DNA of 6,152 nucleotides from Chloroflexota bacterium (GTDB lineage Bacteria; Chloroflexota; Dehalococcoidia; DSTF01; RBG-16-68-14), in contig JADFNZ010000096.1 in NCBI GenBank assembly GCA_022563135.1, positions 1 through 6,152 on the forward strand. The letters run 5' to 3'. This document shows positions 1 to 5,866 of this stretch, piece by piece. Below the pieces are notes generated by a model, which had not been told where the DNA came from, made no database searches, and saw nothing but the letters and a program-made list of their open reading frames with translations. A program made the translations under genes and the position numbers. Numbering within the stretch: position 1 is the stretch's first letter; each line of letters opens with the position of its first letter.

Positions 1-57
1 GTCGATCGCTTCCGGGGATTCGTAAAGACTCCAGCCCCGGCCACCCAACGTCGGTGC

Positions 58-73
58 GCATTCCGGGGAATGC
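58..73. promoter_or_regulatory. Inverted repeat upstream of the first gene, possible operator
   Basis: Two perfect 7-base arms, GCATTCC and GGAATGC, flank a 2-base centre (GG). The 9-base core TTCCGGGGA is found here at 61-69 and again as a direct repeat at 10-18. The dyad lies about 75 bases upstream of the probable start of the first gene, where an operator could sit. The 2-base centre is too small for an RNA hairpin loop, so a protein-binding site fits better than a terminator. No protein is known to bind it, and chance cannot be excluded. Confidence 0.3.
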
Positions 74-145
74 ACCCCCGATACTTCAATTCTGCCCTGC
101 TGTTCGAGTTTTCTCTGTTTCCCGGATTTGATGGAGAGCGACAAC

Positions 146-751
146 GTGGCAAAATCAACTTTACTGCCGGCGGTGTGGGATGTGCCGGAGATCTTTCGCA
201 AACGGCTCGGCCGAAAGGTCGGCCGGCAGCGGACGATGTTCGCCGACGGGCATTTGCTGCTGGTGCTGCACGCGCCGCCGGGTCCCGAAGACCTGGAGCG
301 GACCGGACGGTTCTTCTGGCGGCAGCCGGACGGAACCTGGAGCTCCAATTGTTTCAGCGCCGGCGCCAATGCCGTCGCAAAGCACCTCGACGAATACCAG
401 AAGCTGATCGAAGAACTCGAACAGGCGGACGACGACGCGAAAGGCGCCGCCGCCTATTTTGACGTGAATTACCGGCTGGACCCGGTTCTGCGATCGGCCC
501 GGAATCTTCACAGCGTTCTGCAGGAAGCGCGCGAGTTGTGTCCCGAGGACGCGGACATCATCAACTTCCGCGACCGCGCCTACCAGATTGAACGCATCGC
601 CGAGCTGCTGCAGATGGACGGGACGCCGCTCCGCGCAGGCGGCTCGTCGGGCCCCAACGCCGGCCTGATGGCTACAGTCATCGTCGCCACGACCGCGGGC
701 GCCCTCACCCTACGCCGCGCGGCCTGGTACGCGCGGAGGCGTACCCTGTAG
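146..751 (+). CDS. Conserved protein of unknown function with a replaced C-terminus
   Basis: I cannot name a function. The N-terminal 158 residues look like a conserved soluble domain. Landmarks are LLPAVWDVPEIF at residues 6-17, GRQRTMFADGHLLLVLHAPP at 26-45 and GRFFWRQPDGTWSSN at 54-68, followed by an acidic helical stretch and the segment ending IAELLQMD at about 151-158. From memory, related proteins (I associate them with Planctomycetes) continue from here into a helical region and two C-terminal membrane helices of CorA-like appearance. Here the sequence switches instead to a Gly/Ser/Pro-rich linker, one hydrophobic segment at about residues 173-190 and an Arg-rich end. GTG at 146 is chosen because GGAGAG at 133-138 sits about 8 bases upstream. 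ATG at 131 and TTG at 128 are in frame but have no visible ribosome binding site. The gene converges on the ABC-F gene. The reading frame is probably real but truncated or chimeric. Confidence 0.6.
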   Translation: MAKSTLLPAVWDVPEIFRKRLGRKVGRQRTMFADGHLLLVLHAPPGPEDLERTGRFFWRQPDGTWSSNCFSAGANAVAKHLDEYQKLIEELEQADDDAKGAAAYFDVNYRLDPVLRSARNLHSVLQEARELCPEDADIINFRDRAYQIERIAELLQMDGTPLRAGGSSGPNAGLMATVIVATTAGALTLRRAAWYARRRTL

Positions 752-773
752 TCTTCCAGCTGGCTCTAAATCC

Positions 774-788
774 GCGAGCTTTGCTCGC
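774..788 (-). terminator. Short hairpin after the ABC-F stop codon, weak terminator candidate
   Basis: Perfect 6-base arms GCGAGC and GCTCGC surround a 3-base loop. The hairpin begins 2 bases beyond the ABC-F stop and 22 bases beyond the stop of the convergent first gene, so it could serve either transcript. Neither strand has a real T-tract after the stem (the minus strand reads GGATTTAG), so it is not a canonical intrinsic terminator. Confidence 0.3.
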
Positions 789-790
789 CG

Positions 791-2692
791 TCAGGCGCCC
801 TCCTCACGCAGCCAGCGCGCGTACAGCGCCTCCAGCCGGGCCGTGTGCTGGTCGAGCTGCCGGCTCAGCCGCGCTCCTTCGCGATGGTCGCCGTGGGTGA
901 AGGCGTCGGCCAGACCGCTCTCAAGCGCGAGCTTCTCCTCCTCCGCCTTCTCGATCAGCGAGTCCAATTCGCTCGGCTCGCGCTGTCGTTCCCGCGGGCG
1001 CGCTGTCTCTGTCTGCGATGGCTCTCGCTCGCGCCGCCTTCGCCGGGTGGCGACGCGCGCCCGCTGACGCGGCTGATCGCTCCGGCGGCTGCTCCAGAAC
1101 TCGGAGAAGTTGCCCTGATGCGAGACGAGCTGCCGGTCGCGAACCTCTACGATGCGGTCGGCCACCTTATCGAGCAGGTAGCGGTCGTGCGAGACGAGCA
1201 GGATCGTGCCTTTGAAGTCCGCCAGCACCTCCTCGACCGCCTCGCGCGCGGGAATATCGAAGTGGTTGGTCGGTTCGTCCAGGATCAGGAAGTTTGGGTT
1301 CTTCGTCAGTACGCTAGCGAGCTGGAGGCGGTTGCGTTCACCGCCGGAGAGATCGCCCACGCGCTTCTCGAAGTCGTCGGGATAGAAGAGGAAGCGAGCC
1401 AGCACCGAGTAGGCCTGATCCCGGGAGAGTGAACCGTCGGCGAGGATCTCCTGCAGCACGGTCCGGTCGTCGTCGAGCACCTCCTGCTCTTGCGCGCAGT
1501 AACCAACGCGCAGGCTGGGGCCAATTCTGATCACCGGGTGATCCCAGGCGCCGTGCTCGATGATGTCGCGAAGCAGCGTCGTCTTGCCGCTGCCGTTCGT
1601 CCCGAGCAGCGCCACCCGCTCGCCACAGTAGATCTCCAGGTCAGCGCCCTCGAACAGGCGTAGCTCTCCGAACGCCTTGCGATAGCCGCGAAGCTGAAGC
1701 GCAATATCGGCCTGGCTGGCCTCAGTCGCCAACCGAACGCGGATCGAGGACGCTTCCGACTGCGGCTTTTCGACCGCTTGGGCCTGCTCCCGCGCGAGCT
1801 GGGAGCGCCGGGCGCGTAGCCGCTTGCCCCACGCCGAATCACCCGTGCGCCGGGCGTACTCTTCGAACCGCTTCACGAGCGCCTCGAGCTGGGCGAGCCG
1901 CTTCTGGTTAGCGACGTAGTCGGCCTGCTGCGCGAGCTTCTCCCGCAGCACCGTCGCCCGGTAGGTCGAGTAGTTCCCCGCGTAGGCACGCACCTTACCG
2001 CCCTCCAGGTGCAGGATGCCGCCGACGACCCGGTCGAGCAGGTAGCGGTTGTGGGAGACGATGAGAATCGCGCCCTTGAAGCCGCGCAGGAAGCCCTCGA
2101 GCCAGGCGATGCCCTCGAAGTCGAGATGGTTGGCTGGCTCGTCGAGCAGCAGCAGCTCCGGCTCCGCGAGGAGCGCGCGCACGAGCGAGAGGACGTTCTT
2201 TTCTCCGCCGGAGAGCGTTCGCACGAGGCTTCCGGCGCGCCCGGCCAGGCCGAGCGAGTCGAGCATGCCGATCGCACGCGGCCGAGCGCGATCGCCGCCG
2301 GCCTCCTCGAACGCCTGCCTGGCACTGTCGTATGCGGCGACGGCCTCCCCCACTTCGTCGCCGGACGCCGTCGCGAGCCGCTCCTCATGCTCCCGCAGGC
2401 TTCGCTCGAGGCGCGCGTGCTCGGCCAGGACAGTATCGAGCACCGTCTCATCGGCCTCGTAGGCAACCTGCTGCGGAACGTAGCCCAGCCGCAGGCCGGG
2501 TACGCGCGCAATGGACCCGGCGGTCGGGGCGTCCTCTCCCGCGAGCAGCCGCAGGAGCGACGTCTTGCCCGAGCCGTTGACGCCGATTAAGCCGAGCTTC
2601 TGCTCCGCCGCGATGCCGAACGTCACGCCCGAGAGGACGGACTGGGGGCCGAAGCGTTGCTGGACGCCTTGAAGACGGGCAAGCTCTCTCAT
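791..2692 (-). CDS. ABC-F family ATPase (ribosome-associated, Uup/EttA-like)
   Basis: This is a 633-residue cytoplasmic protein with two ABC ATPase domains and no membrane segment, the hallmark of ABC-F translation factors, which bind the ribosomal E site and rescue or protect translation. Domain 1 has Walker A GVNGSGKTS (37-45), signature LSGGE (160-164), Walker B LLLLDEP (180-186) and the switch SHNR (213-216). Domain 2 has GTNGSGKTT (364-372), LSGGE (448-452), ILDEPTNHFD (470-479) and SHDR (501-504). The charged inter-domain linker at about 240-325 corresponds to the P-site tRNA interaction motif. The tail is Arg-rich (about 536-572) and then a probable coiled coil (about 573-632). No long EttA-type arm is seen in domain 1. 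Domain 1 reads DEPANHLD instead of the usual DEPTNHLD. The start is fixed: a TAG lies in frame five codons upstream with no other start between. The gene looks intact. A housekeeping role is as likely as antibiotic protection, and the sequence alone does not decide. Confidence 0.93.
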   Translation of the reverse strand: MRELARLQGVQQRFGPQSVLSGVTFGIAAEQKLGLIGVNGSGKTSLLRLLAGEDAPTAGSIARVPGLRLGYVPQQVAYEADETVLDTVLAEHARLERSLREHEERLATASGDEVGEAVAAYDSARQAFEEAGGDRARPRAIGMLDSLGLAGRAGSLVRTLSGGEKNVLSLVRALLAEPELLLLDEPANHLDFEGIAWLEGFLRGFKGAILIVSHNRYLLDRVVGGILHLEGGKVRAYAGNYSTYRATVLREKLAQQADYVANQKRLAQLEALVKRFEEYARRTGDSAWGKRLRARRSQLAREQAQAVEKPQSEASSIRVRLATEASQADIALQLRGYRKAFGELRLFEGADLEIYCGERVALLGTNGSGKTTLLRDIIEHGAWDHPVIRIGPSLRVGYCAQEQEVLDDDRTVLQEILADGSLSRDQAYSVLARFLFYPDDFEKRVGDLSGGERNRLQLASVLTKNPNFLILDEPTNHFDIPAREAVEEVLADFKGTILLVSHDRYLLDKVADRIVEVRDRQLVSHQGNFSEFWSSRRSDQPRQRARVATRRRRREREPSQTETARPRERQREPSELDSLIEKAEEEKLALESGLADAFTHGDHREGARLSRQLDQHTARLEALYARWLREEGA

Positions 2693-2779
2693 ATCGAGAG
2701 AAGTCTAGGAGGTTTTCGCTGGCCTGCCAACGCTGGCCCTTGCCGCAAGCGGGCGAACCGCAGCCGCCCAGATGGAGTC
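2693..2779. other. Intergenic gap between the dehydrogenase and ABC-F genes
   Basis: This 87-base gap separates two genes on the minus strand. It carries the ABC-F promoter boxes, an 8-base direct repeat CGCTGGCC (2717-2724 and 2731-2738) and an odd-length 11-base palindrome at 2739-2749. There is no hairpin followed by a T-run, so read-through from the dehydrogenase into ABC-F is possible in addition to the internal promoter. The AGGAGG at 2707-2712 is on the plus strand and precedes no plus-strand gene. Confidence 0.4.
2702..2730 (-). promoter_or_regulatory. Sigma70-type promoter of the ABC-F gene, predicted leaderless
   Basis: On the minus strand a -35 box TTGGCA (5 of 6 to TTGACA; plus-strand 2725-2730) is followed after exactly 17 bases by a -10 box TAGACT (4 of 6 to TATAAT; plus-strand 2702-2707). 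The expected transcription start is near 2695, only about 3 bases before the ATG at 2692. The 5' end would therefore be almost leaderless. This agrees with the absence of any purine-rich ribosome binding site before this ATG. Confidence 0.5.
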
Positions 2780-3649
2780 CTACTGAGCGGTGAGTTCTTC
2801 GCTGACCCGCCATAGCCGCGCGGCGACTTCGCCATCGACCGCCTCTTCGCTTGGCTGGACCGGTTCCTTCTTCACGAAGTACTTCCCGCTGACCGTCTCG
2901 ACTTCCGGCGACGACGCGAGGTAGATGCTCGTTTCGGCGCCTCGCTCGGGAGAGAGCAGGAAGGGGCTTGCGAGAGCTTGGAAGGCCCGAAATGCGGTGC
3001 CGATCAGTCCGCTATTATTGAGTCCAAACCCTGTTTTCACGACCCCAGGGTGGAGGCTGTTTGCGGTAACGCCCGTGCCCTCCAGACGCCTGGCCAGCTC
3101 GTTCGTGAAGAGCACATTGGCGAGCTTGGATTGTCCATAGGCGCTCATGCCGCCGTATTTCCGCTCTGCCTGCAGATCATCGAACGCCATCGAGCCGCGC
3201 GTGTGCGCCCCCGAACTGACATTGATGATGCGCGAAGGTGCGCTCGCCTTGAGCAGGTCTAGGAGGAGGTTGGTCAGGAGGAAGGGCGCGAGATGATTGA
3301 CCCCGAACGTCAGCTCGTAGCCATCCTTGGTTAGCTCCCTTCGCGAGTTGTACGCTCCGGCGTTGTTGATCAGGACGTGTAGCTGTTCGTGCTGTGCGCG
3401 CACGTCTGTGGCCAGCTGTTTCACGGAGCCTAGCGAGGCGAGGTCTGTGGTCATGAGAGTGACATGGTCGTTCTCGCTCAGCTGGGTAAGCTCTGCAAGA
3501 GCGGCCTCGCCCTTCTCCCGGCTTCGGCAGACAATGATGACGGATGCACCCATCCGTGCGAGCGCAAGCGCCGTCGCCCTCCCGATGCCACTATTCGCAC
3601 CCGTGATCAAGCAGACCCTTCCGGTCATTTGTGCAGCTTCGCTACTCAT
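2780..3649 (-). CDS. Short-chain dehydrogenase/reductase, retinol-dehydrogenase-like
   Basis: This is a complete 289-residue Rossmann-fold oxidoreductase of the classical SDR type, probably cytoplasmic and reducing or oxidising a carbonyl/alcohol with NADP(H). Numbering from the second ATG, it shows the cofactor motif TGANSGIG (16-23), Asp69 for the adenine ring, NNAG (95-98), catalytic Asn118, Ser145/Ser146, and Tyr171 and Lys175 of the YxxxK motif, then the PG turn at 201-202. Arg42 after the second strand favours NADP(H) over NAD(H). The overall pattern resembles retinol dehydrogenase and WW-domain oxidoreductase-like bacterial SDRs; the substrate cannot be read from sequence. The start at 3649 is preferred because AAGGAGG (3659-3665) lies 9 bases upstream. 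The earlier in-frame ATG at 3658 abuts that motif directly and would add only three residues. All catalytic residues are present. The gene is upstream of and in tandem with ABC-F, and divergent from the cyclase gene. Confidence 0.92.
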   Translation of the reverse strand: MSSEAAQMTGRVCLITGANSGIGRATALALARMGASVIIVCRSREKGEAALAELTQLSENDHVTLMTTDLASLGSVKQLATDVRAQHEQLHVLINNAGAYNSRRELTKDGYELTFGVNHLAPFLLTNLLLDLLKASAPSRIINVSSGAHTRGSMAFDDLQAERKYGGMSAYGQSKLANVLFTNELARRLEGTGVTANSLHPGVVKTGFGLNNSGLIGTAFRAFQALASPFLLSPERGAETSIYLASSPEVETVSGKYFVKKEPVQPSEEAVDGEVAARLWRVSEELTAQ

Positions 3650-3658
3650 CGTTGGCAT

Positions 3659-3665
3659 CCTCCTT
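3659..3665 (-). promoter_or_regulatory. Ribosome binding site that decides the dehydrogenase start
   Basis: AAGGAGG on the minus strand, close to the full anti-16S complement. It is 9 bases from the ATG at 3649 but directly adjacent to the ATG at 3658, which makes the downstream ATG the working start. Confidence 0.75.
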
Positions 3666-3672
3666 AAGAACG

Positions 3673-3696
3673 TGTGCGCTCACAATCCTTAGGATT
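3673..3696. promoter_or_regulatory. Two adjoining dyads upstream of the dehydrogenase, possible operator
   Basis: TGTG-CGCT-CACA (3673-3684, five of six base pairs symmetric) adjoins AATCCT-T-AGGATT (3684-3696, fully symmetric around one central base). On the minus strand they lie just upstream of the dehydrogenase ribosome binding site, a place where repressors of small oxidoreductases often bind. No good -35/-10 pair for the dehydrogenase could be recognised nearby. The regulator is unknown and no regulator gene is in the window. Confidence 0.3.
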
Positions 3697-3776
3697 ACGT
3701 TCCACGGCAGTCTCCTAGGTGTCGCAACGTGATGAGACTACCACATCCGCCCACGGGTCTCCGGCGAGGGGAGTTC

Positions 3777-3806
3777 GCAGCATGCTGCACGGTGTCACAT
3801 GTGTGA
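3777..3806. promoter_or_regulatory. Paired dyads upstream of the cyclase promoter
   Basis: A perfect 12-base palindrome, GCAGCATGCTGC (3777-3788), is followed by TCACA-TG-TGTGA (3795-3806). The second dyad is centred about 60 bases before the predicted transcription start of the cyclase gene, a spacing typical of activator sites. Its arms resemble CRP half sites but point the opposite way from the CRP consensus, so no regulator is named. Confidence 0.25.
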
Positions 3807-3848
3807 AAGATCCTGGCCCTGCAATCACCGTCTCAACGCCCGCCACTG

Positions 3849-3854
3849 TATAAT
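3849..3854 (+). promoter_or_regulatory. -10 box (TATAAT) of the cyclase gene
   Basis: A perfect TATAAT in otherwise GC-rich DNA. The predicted start of transcription near 3861 gives a leader of about 25 bases before the TTG start at 3886, containing GGGGG (3871-3875) as a weak ribosome binding site. No good -35 box is found at 16-19 bases upstream, so an activator may be needed, or the match may be fortuitous. Confidence 0.45.
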
Positions 3855-3885
3855 AATGCCCACAGTCGTTGGGGGCTCGAACTAG

Positions 3886-5343
3886 TTGCATTGTCCATCC
3901 TGCGGCCAGGAGAACCGAGAGGGCGCGTCGTTCTGCGACGGATGCGCGGCGCCTCTGGCACAAGCCTGCCCGAACTGCGAGGCTGAGCTTCGGCCATCGG
4001 CGCGCTTCTGTGATTCCTGCGGGCATCGTCTCGCTGAGCCCGCTAAGCCAGCCACCGCAGCCGATCCCCGCTCCTACACCCCGCCGCACCTCGCCGAGAA
4101 GATCCTCCGCGACCGCGCCGCGCTCGAAGGCGAGCGCCGCACCGTCACCGTGCTCTTCTCCGATGCCGTCGGCTTCACCCCCATCTCCGAGCGGCTGGAC
4201 GAGGAGGAGGTCTACGACCTGATGCAGGGGTGCCTGGGCCGGATGATGGACGCCGTCCACCGCTATGAGGGCACGATTACTCAGTTCCGGGGCGACGGTG
4301 TCATGGCCCTCTTCGGCGCTCCCATCGCCCACGAGGACGCCGCCCGCCGCGCCGTGGCCGCCGCCCTGGAGATGCAGCAGTCCCTGGACGAGTACGCCGC
4401 CGAGATCAAGCAACGCCACCCCATCGAGTGCCGCTTCCGGGTGGGGCTGAACACGGGGCCGGTCGTCGTCGGCAAGATCTCCGACGACCTGGACATGGAC
4501 TACACCGCCCTGGGCGACACGGTGAACCTCGCCTCCCGCATGGAGGAGCTGGCCGAGGCCGGCAGCGTCTACCTGAGCGAGCACACCTACCGGGCGGTGC
4601 AGGACTACTTCGAGTGCGAGCCGCTGGGACCGCTCGAAGTGAAGGGGAAGGCGGAGCCGGTGGTGGCCTATCGGGCCCTGCGGGAGAAGGCGGCCCGCAC
4701 CCGCTTTGAGGCGGCGGCGGAGCGCGGCCTCACGCCGTTCGTGGGCCGCGACCAGGAGCTGACGGTGCTCAGGGGCTACCTGGAGCAGGCGAAGCGAGGC
4801 CAGGGGCAGGTAGTCTTCGTCTTAGGCGAGGCGGGCATCGGTAAGTCCCGCCTCCTCCTGGAGTTCCGCCGCTCCACCCTGGACGAGGGCGTCACCTGGC
4901 TGGAGGGCCACTGCAGCGCGATCGGCAAGAACACCCCCTACCTGCCGATCATCGACATCCTGAAGCGCGACTTCGGCGTGGAGGAAGGCGACAATGATAC
5001 CGCCATCATCGGTAAGGTTGACGAGGGCACCGCGGGCTGGGACGAGACGGCAAGGACCACCGTCCCCTACCTCAAGTACCTGCTCAACGTCGACCCCGGC
5101 GACGACGCCGTCACCAACATGGACCCGATGGAGCGTCGGGCCGGCGTCTTCGACGGCCTGCGGGCGCTCCTCCTCCAGGAGAGCGCCCGCCAGCCCCTGG
5201 TGGCGCTCGTGGAGGACCTCCACTGGGTCGACGAGAAGACGGAAGAGGCGCTGGCCGAGCGGTGCGCCTCTGGTCAAGACGCCGGTCCGGGACGAGCCGG
5301 AGCTGGCGGACGAGGATCGATTCGGCTACCGCGACAGCGATGA
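3886..5343 (+). CDS. Zinc-ribbon / class III nucleotidyl cyclase / AAA-STAND ATPase, C-terminally truncated
   Basis: This is a multidomain signalling protein of the adenylate/guanylate cyclase type. Residues 1-45 hold two zinc ribbons (Cys3, 6, 17, 20 and Cys28, 31, 42, 45). The cyclase homology domain spans about 84-265, with metal-binding Asp93 (VLFSDAVGFT) and Asp137 (FRGDGVM) and the transition-state residues Asn214 and Arg218 (TVNLASRM). The positions that usually select the base are Gln133 and Thr207 instead of Lys and Asp, so cAMP production is not assured. An ATPase follows from about 283, with Walker A GEAGIGKS (314-321) and Walker B LVALVEDLHW (438-447). Family members normally run to about 1000 residues with a long C-terminal repeat region. 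Here homology stops at about residue 456, and a 29-residue Ala/Gly/Arg-rich out-of-frame tail leads to a stop. TTG is the start because TAG immediately precedes it in frame and the family begins M-x-C-P. The cyclase part is intact; the ATPase is certainly broken. Confidence 0.85.
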   Translation: MHCPSCGQENREGASFCDGCAAPLAQACPNCEAELRPSARFCDSCGHRLAEPAKPATAADPRSYTPPHLAEKILRDRAALEGERRTVTVLFSDAVGFTPISERLDEEEVYDLMQGCLGRMMDAVHRYEGTITQFRGDGVMALFGAPIAHEDAARRAVAAALEMQQSLDEYAAEIKQRHPIECRFRVGLNTGPVVVGKISDDLDMDYTALGDTVNLASRMEELAEAGSVYLSEHTYRAVQDYFECEPLGPLEVKGKAEPVVAYRALREKAARTRFEAAAERGLTPFVGRDQELTVLRGYLEQAKRGQGQVVFVLGEAGIGKSRLLLEFRRSTLDEGVTWLEGHCSAIGKNTPYLPIIDILKRDFGVEEGDNDTAIIGKVDEGTAGWDETARTTVPYLKYLLNVDPGDDAVTNMDPMERRAGVFDGLRALLLQESARQPLVALVEDLHWVDEKTEEALAERCASGQDAGPGRAGAGGRGSIRLPRQR

Positions 5344-5821
5344 GTTCGGCTTGGCTTGCCCGCTCGGTTCGCATATCCGTCGTACCAATCCGCGTGATGC
5401 ATTCGTCGAGGGTCGCGACGAATCCATCAAGCTTACCAACCGCCACCGAATTGTCCGGCGGGGCAGAGCCTACGGTGCGCCGCTCGATGATTCAATGGAC
5501 CCACAGAAGATGTTGGACTCGAAGGACCCTGGCGGAGAGCGCGGCCTGCACTTCTTGTGCTTCAACGCGAACATTGCTCGCCAGTTTGAGCTTCTTCAGC
5601 AGACCTGGGTCAACAACCCCAAGTTTATGGGGCTCTACGATGACCCGGACCCGATCATCGGAGATATGAAGGCAGGAGCCTCCTTCGTCGTGCCGGCGGA
5701 ACCAGTCAGGCAGCGAGTCGTCGGCATCCCGCGCTTTGTGGAGGTGCGCGGCGGCGCCTACTTCTTCATGCCTGGGATCCGGGCGCTCCGGTACCTGGCA
5801 AACCTGACCGGACGTTCCTGA
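5252..5821 (+). pseudogene. C-terminal half of a DyP-type heme peroxidase
   Basis: This 189-codon stretch, in a different frame from the cyclase, encodes the C-terminal domain of a dye-decolorizing peroxidase, an enzyme that uses H2O2 and heme to oxidise bulky substrates. Visible family blocks are GAPLVKTPVRDEPELADEDRF (starting at residue 4), ACPLGSHIRRTNPRD (35-49) containing His41 as the likely proximal heme ligand, RHRIVRRG (64-71) with candidate distal Arg, LHFLCFNANIARQFELLQQTW (starting at 99) and VRGGAYFFMPGIRALRYLA (165-183). The N-terminal domain with the catalytic GxxDG Asp is absent, and no start codon or ribosome binding site is seen at the beginning, so no active enzyme is expected. 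The left limit is my estimate: TGGCCGAGCGG around 5252-5262 could belong to either gene. Codon use is less GC-rich at third positions than in the cyclase. It may be a remnant of a deletion or the far side of a misassembly. Confidence 0.85.
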
Positions 5822-5866
5822 CGTCGCGACGCACGCAGAGCGGACGGCAGTGCTGATGAGGCTGGC

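Noticed and set aside
620..751. Tail of the first gene as a cell-wall sorting signal
   Set aside because: It has a hydrophobic stretch and an Arg-rich end, but no LPxTG-type motif precedes it and the protein has no signal peptide.
845..1432. A 195-codon plus-strand open frame opposite ABC-F, and a similar one at 2009-2590
   Set aside because: Both are mirror frames of well-supported ATPase domain sequence with no family motif of their own.
3795..3806. A CRP/FNR binding site
   Set aside because: The arms are TCACA-N2-TGTGA, the reverse arrangement and wrong spacing compared with TGTGA-N6-TCACA, so only a generic dyad is claimed.
3715..4584. A 289-codon open frame on the minus strand opposite the cyclase gene
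   Set aside because: It overlaps a strongly supported cyclase domain, has repetitive Gly/Val/His/Leu composition and no recognisable motif. It is a by-product of GC-rich codon use.
3886..5821. A natural cyclase-peroxidase fusion protein
   Set aside because: The two parts are in different frames (the cyclase frame stops at 5343) and the peroxidase lacks its N-terminal domain, so no single fused protein can be made.
5822..5831. CGTCGCGACG palindrome as a terminator after the peroxidase fragment
   Set aside because: It has no loop and no T-run; it is a short GC palindrome that is easily found by chance.
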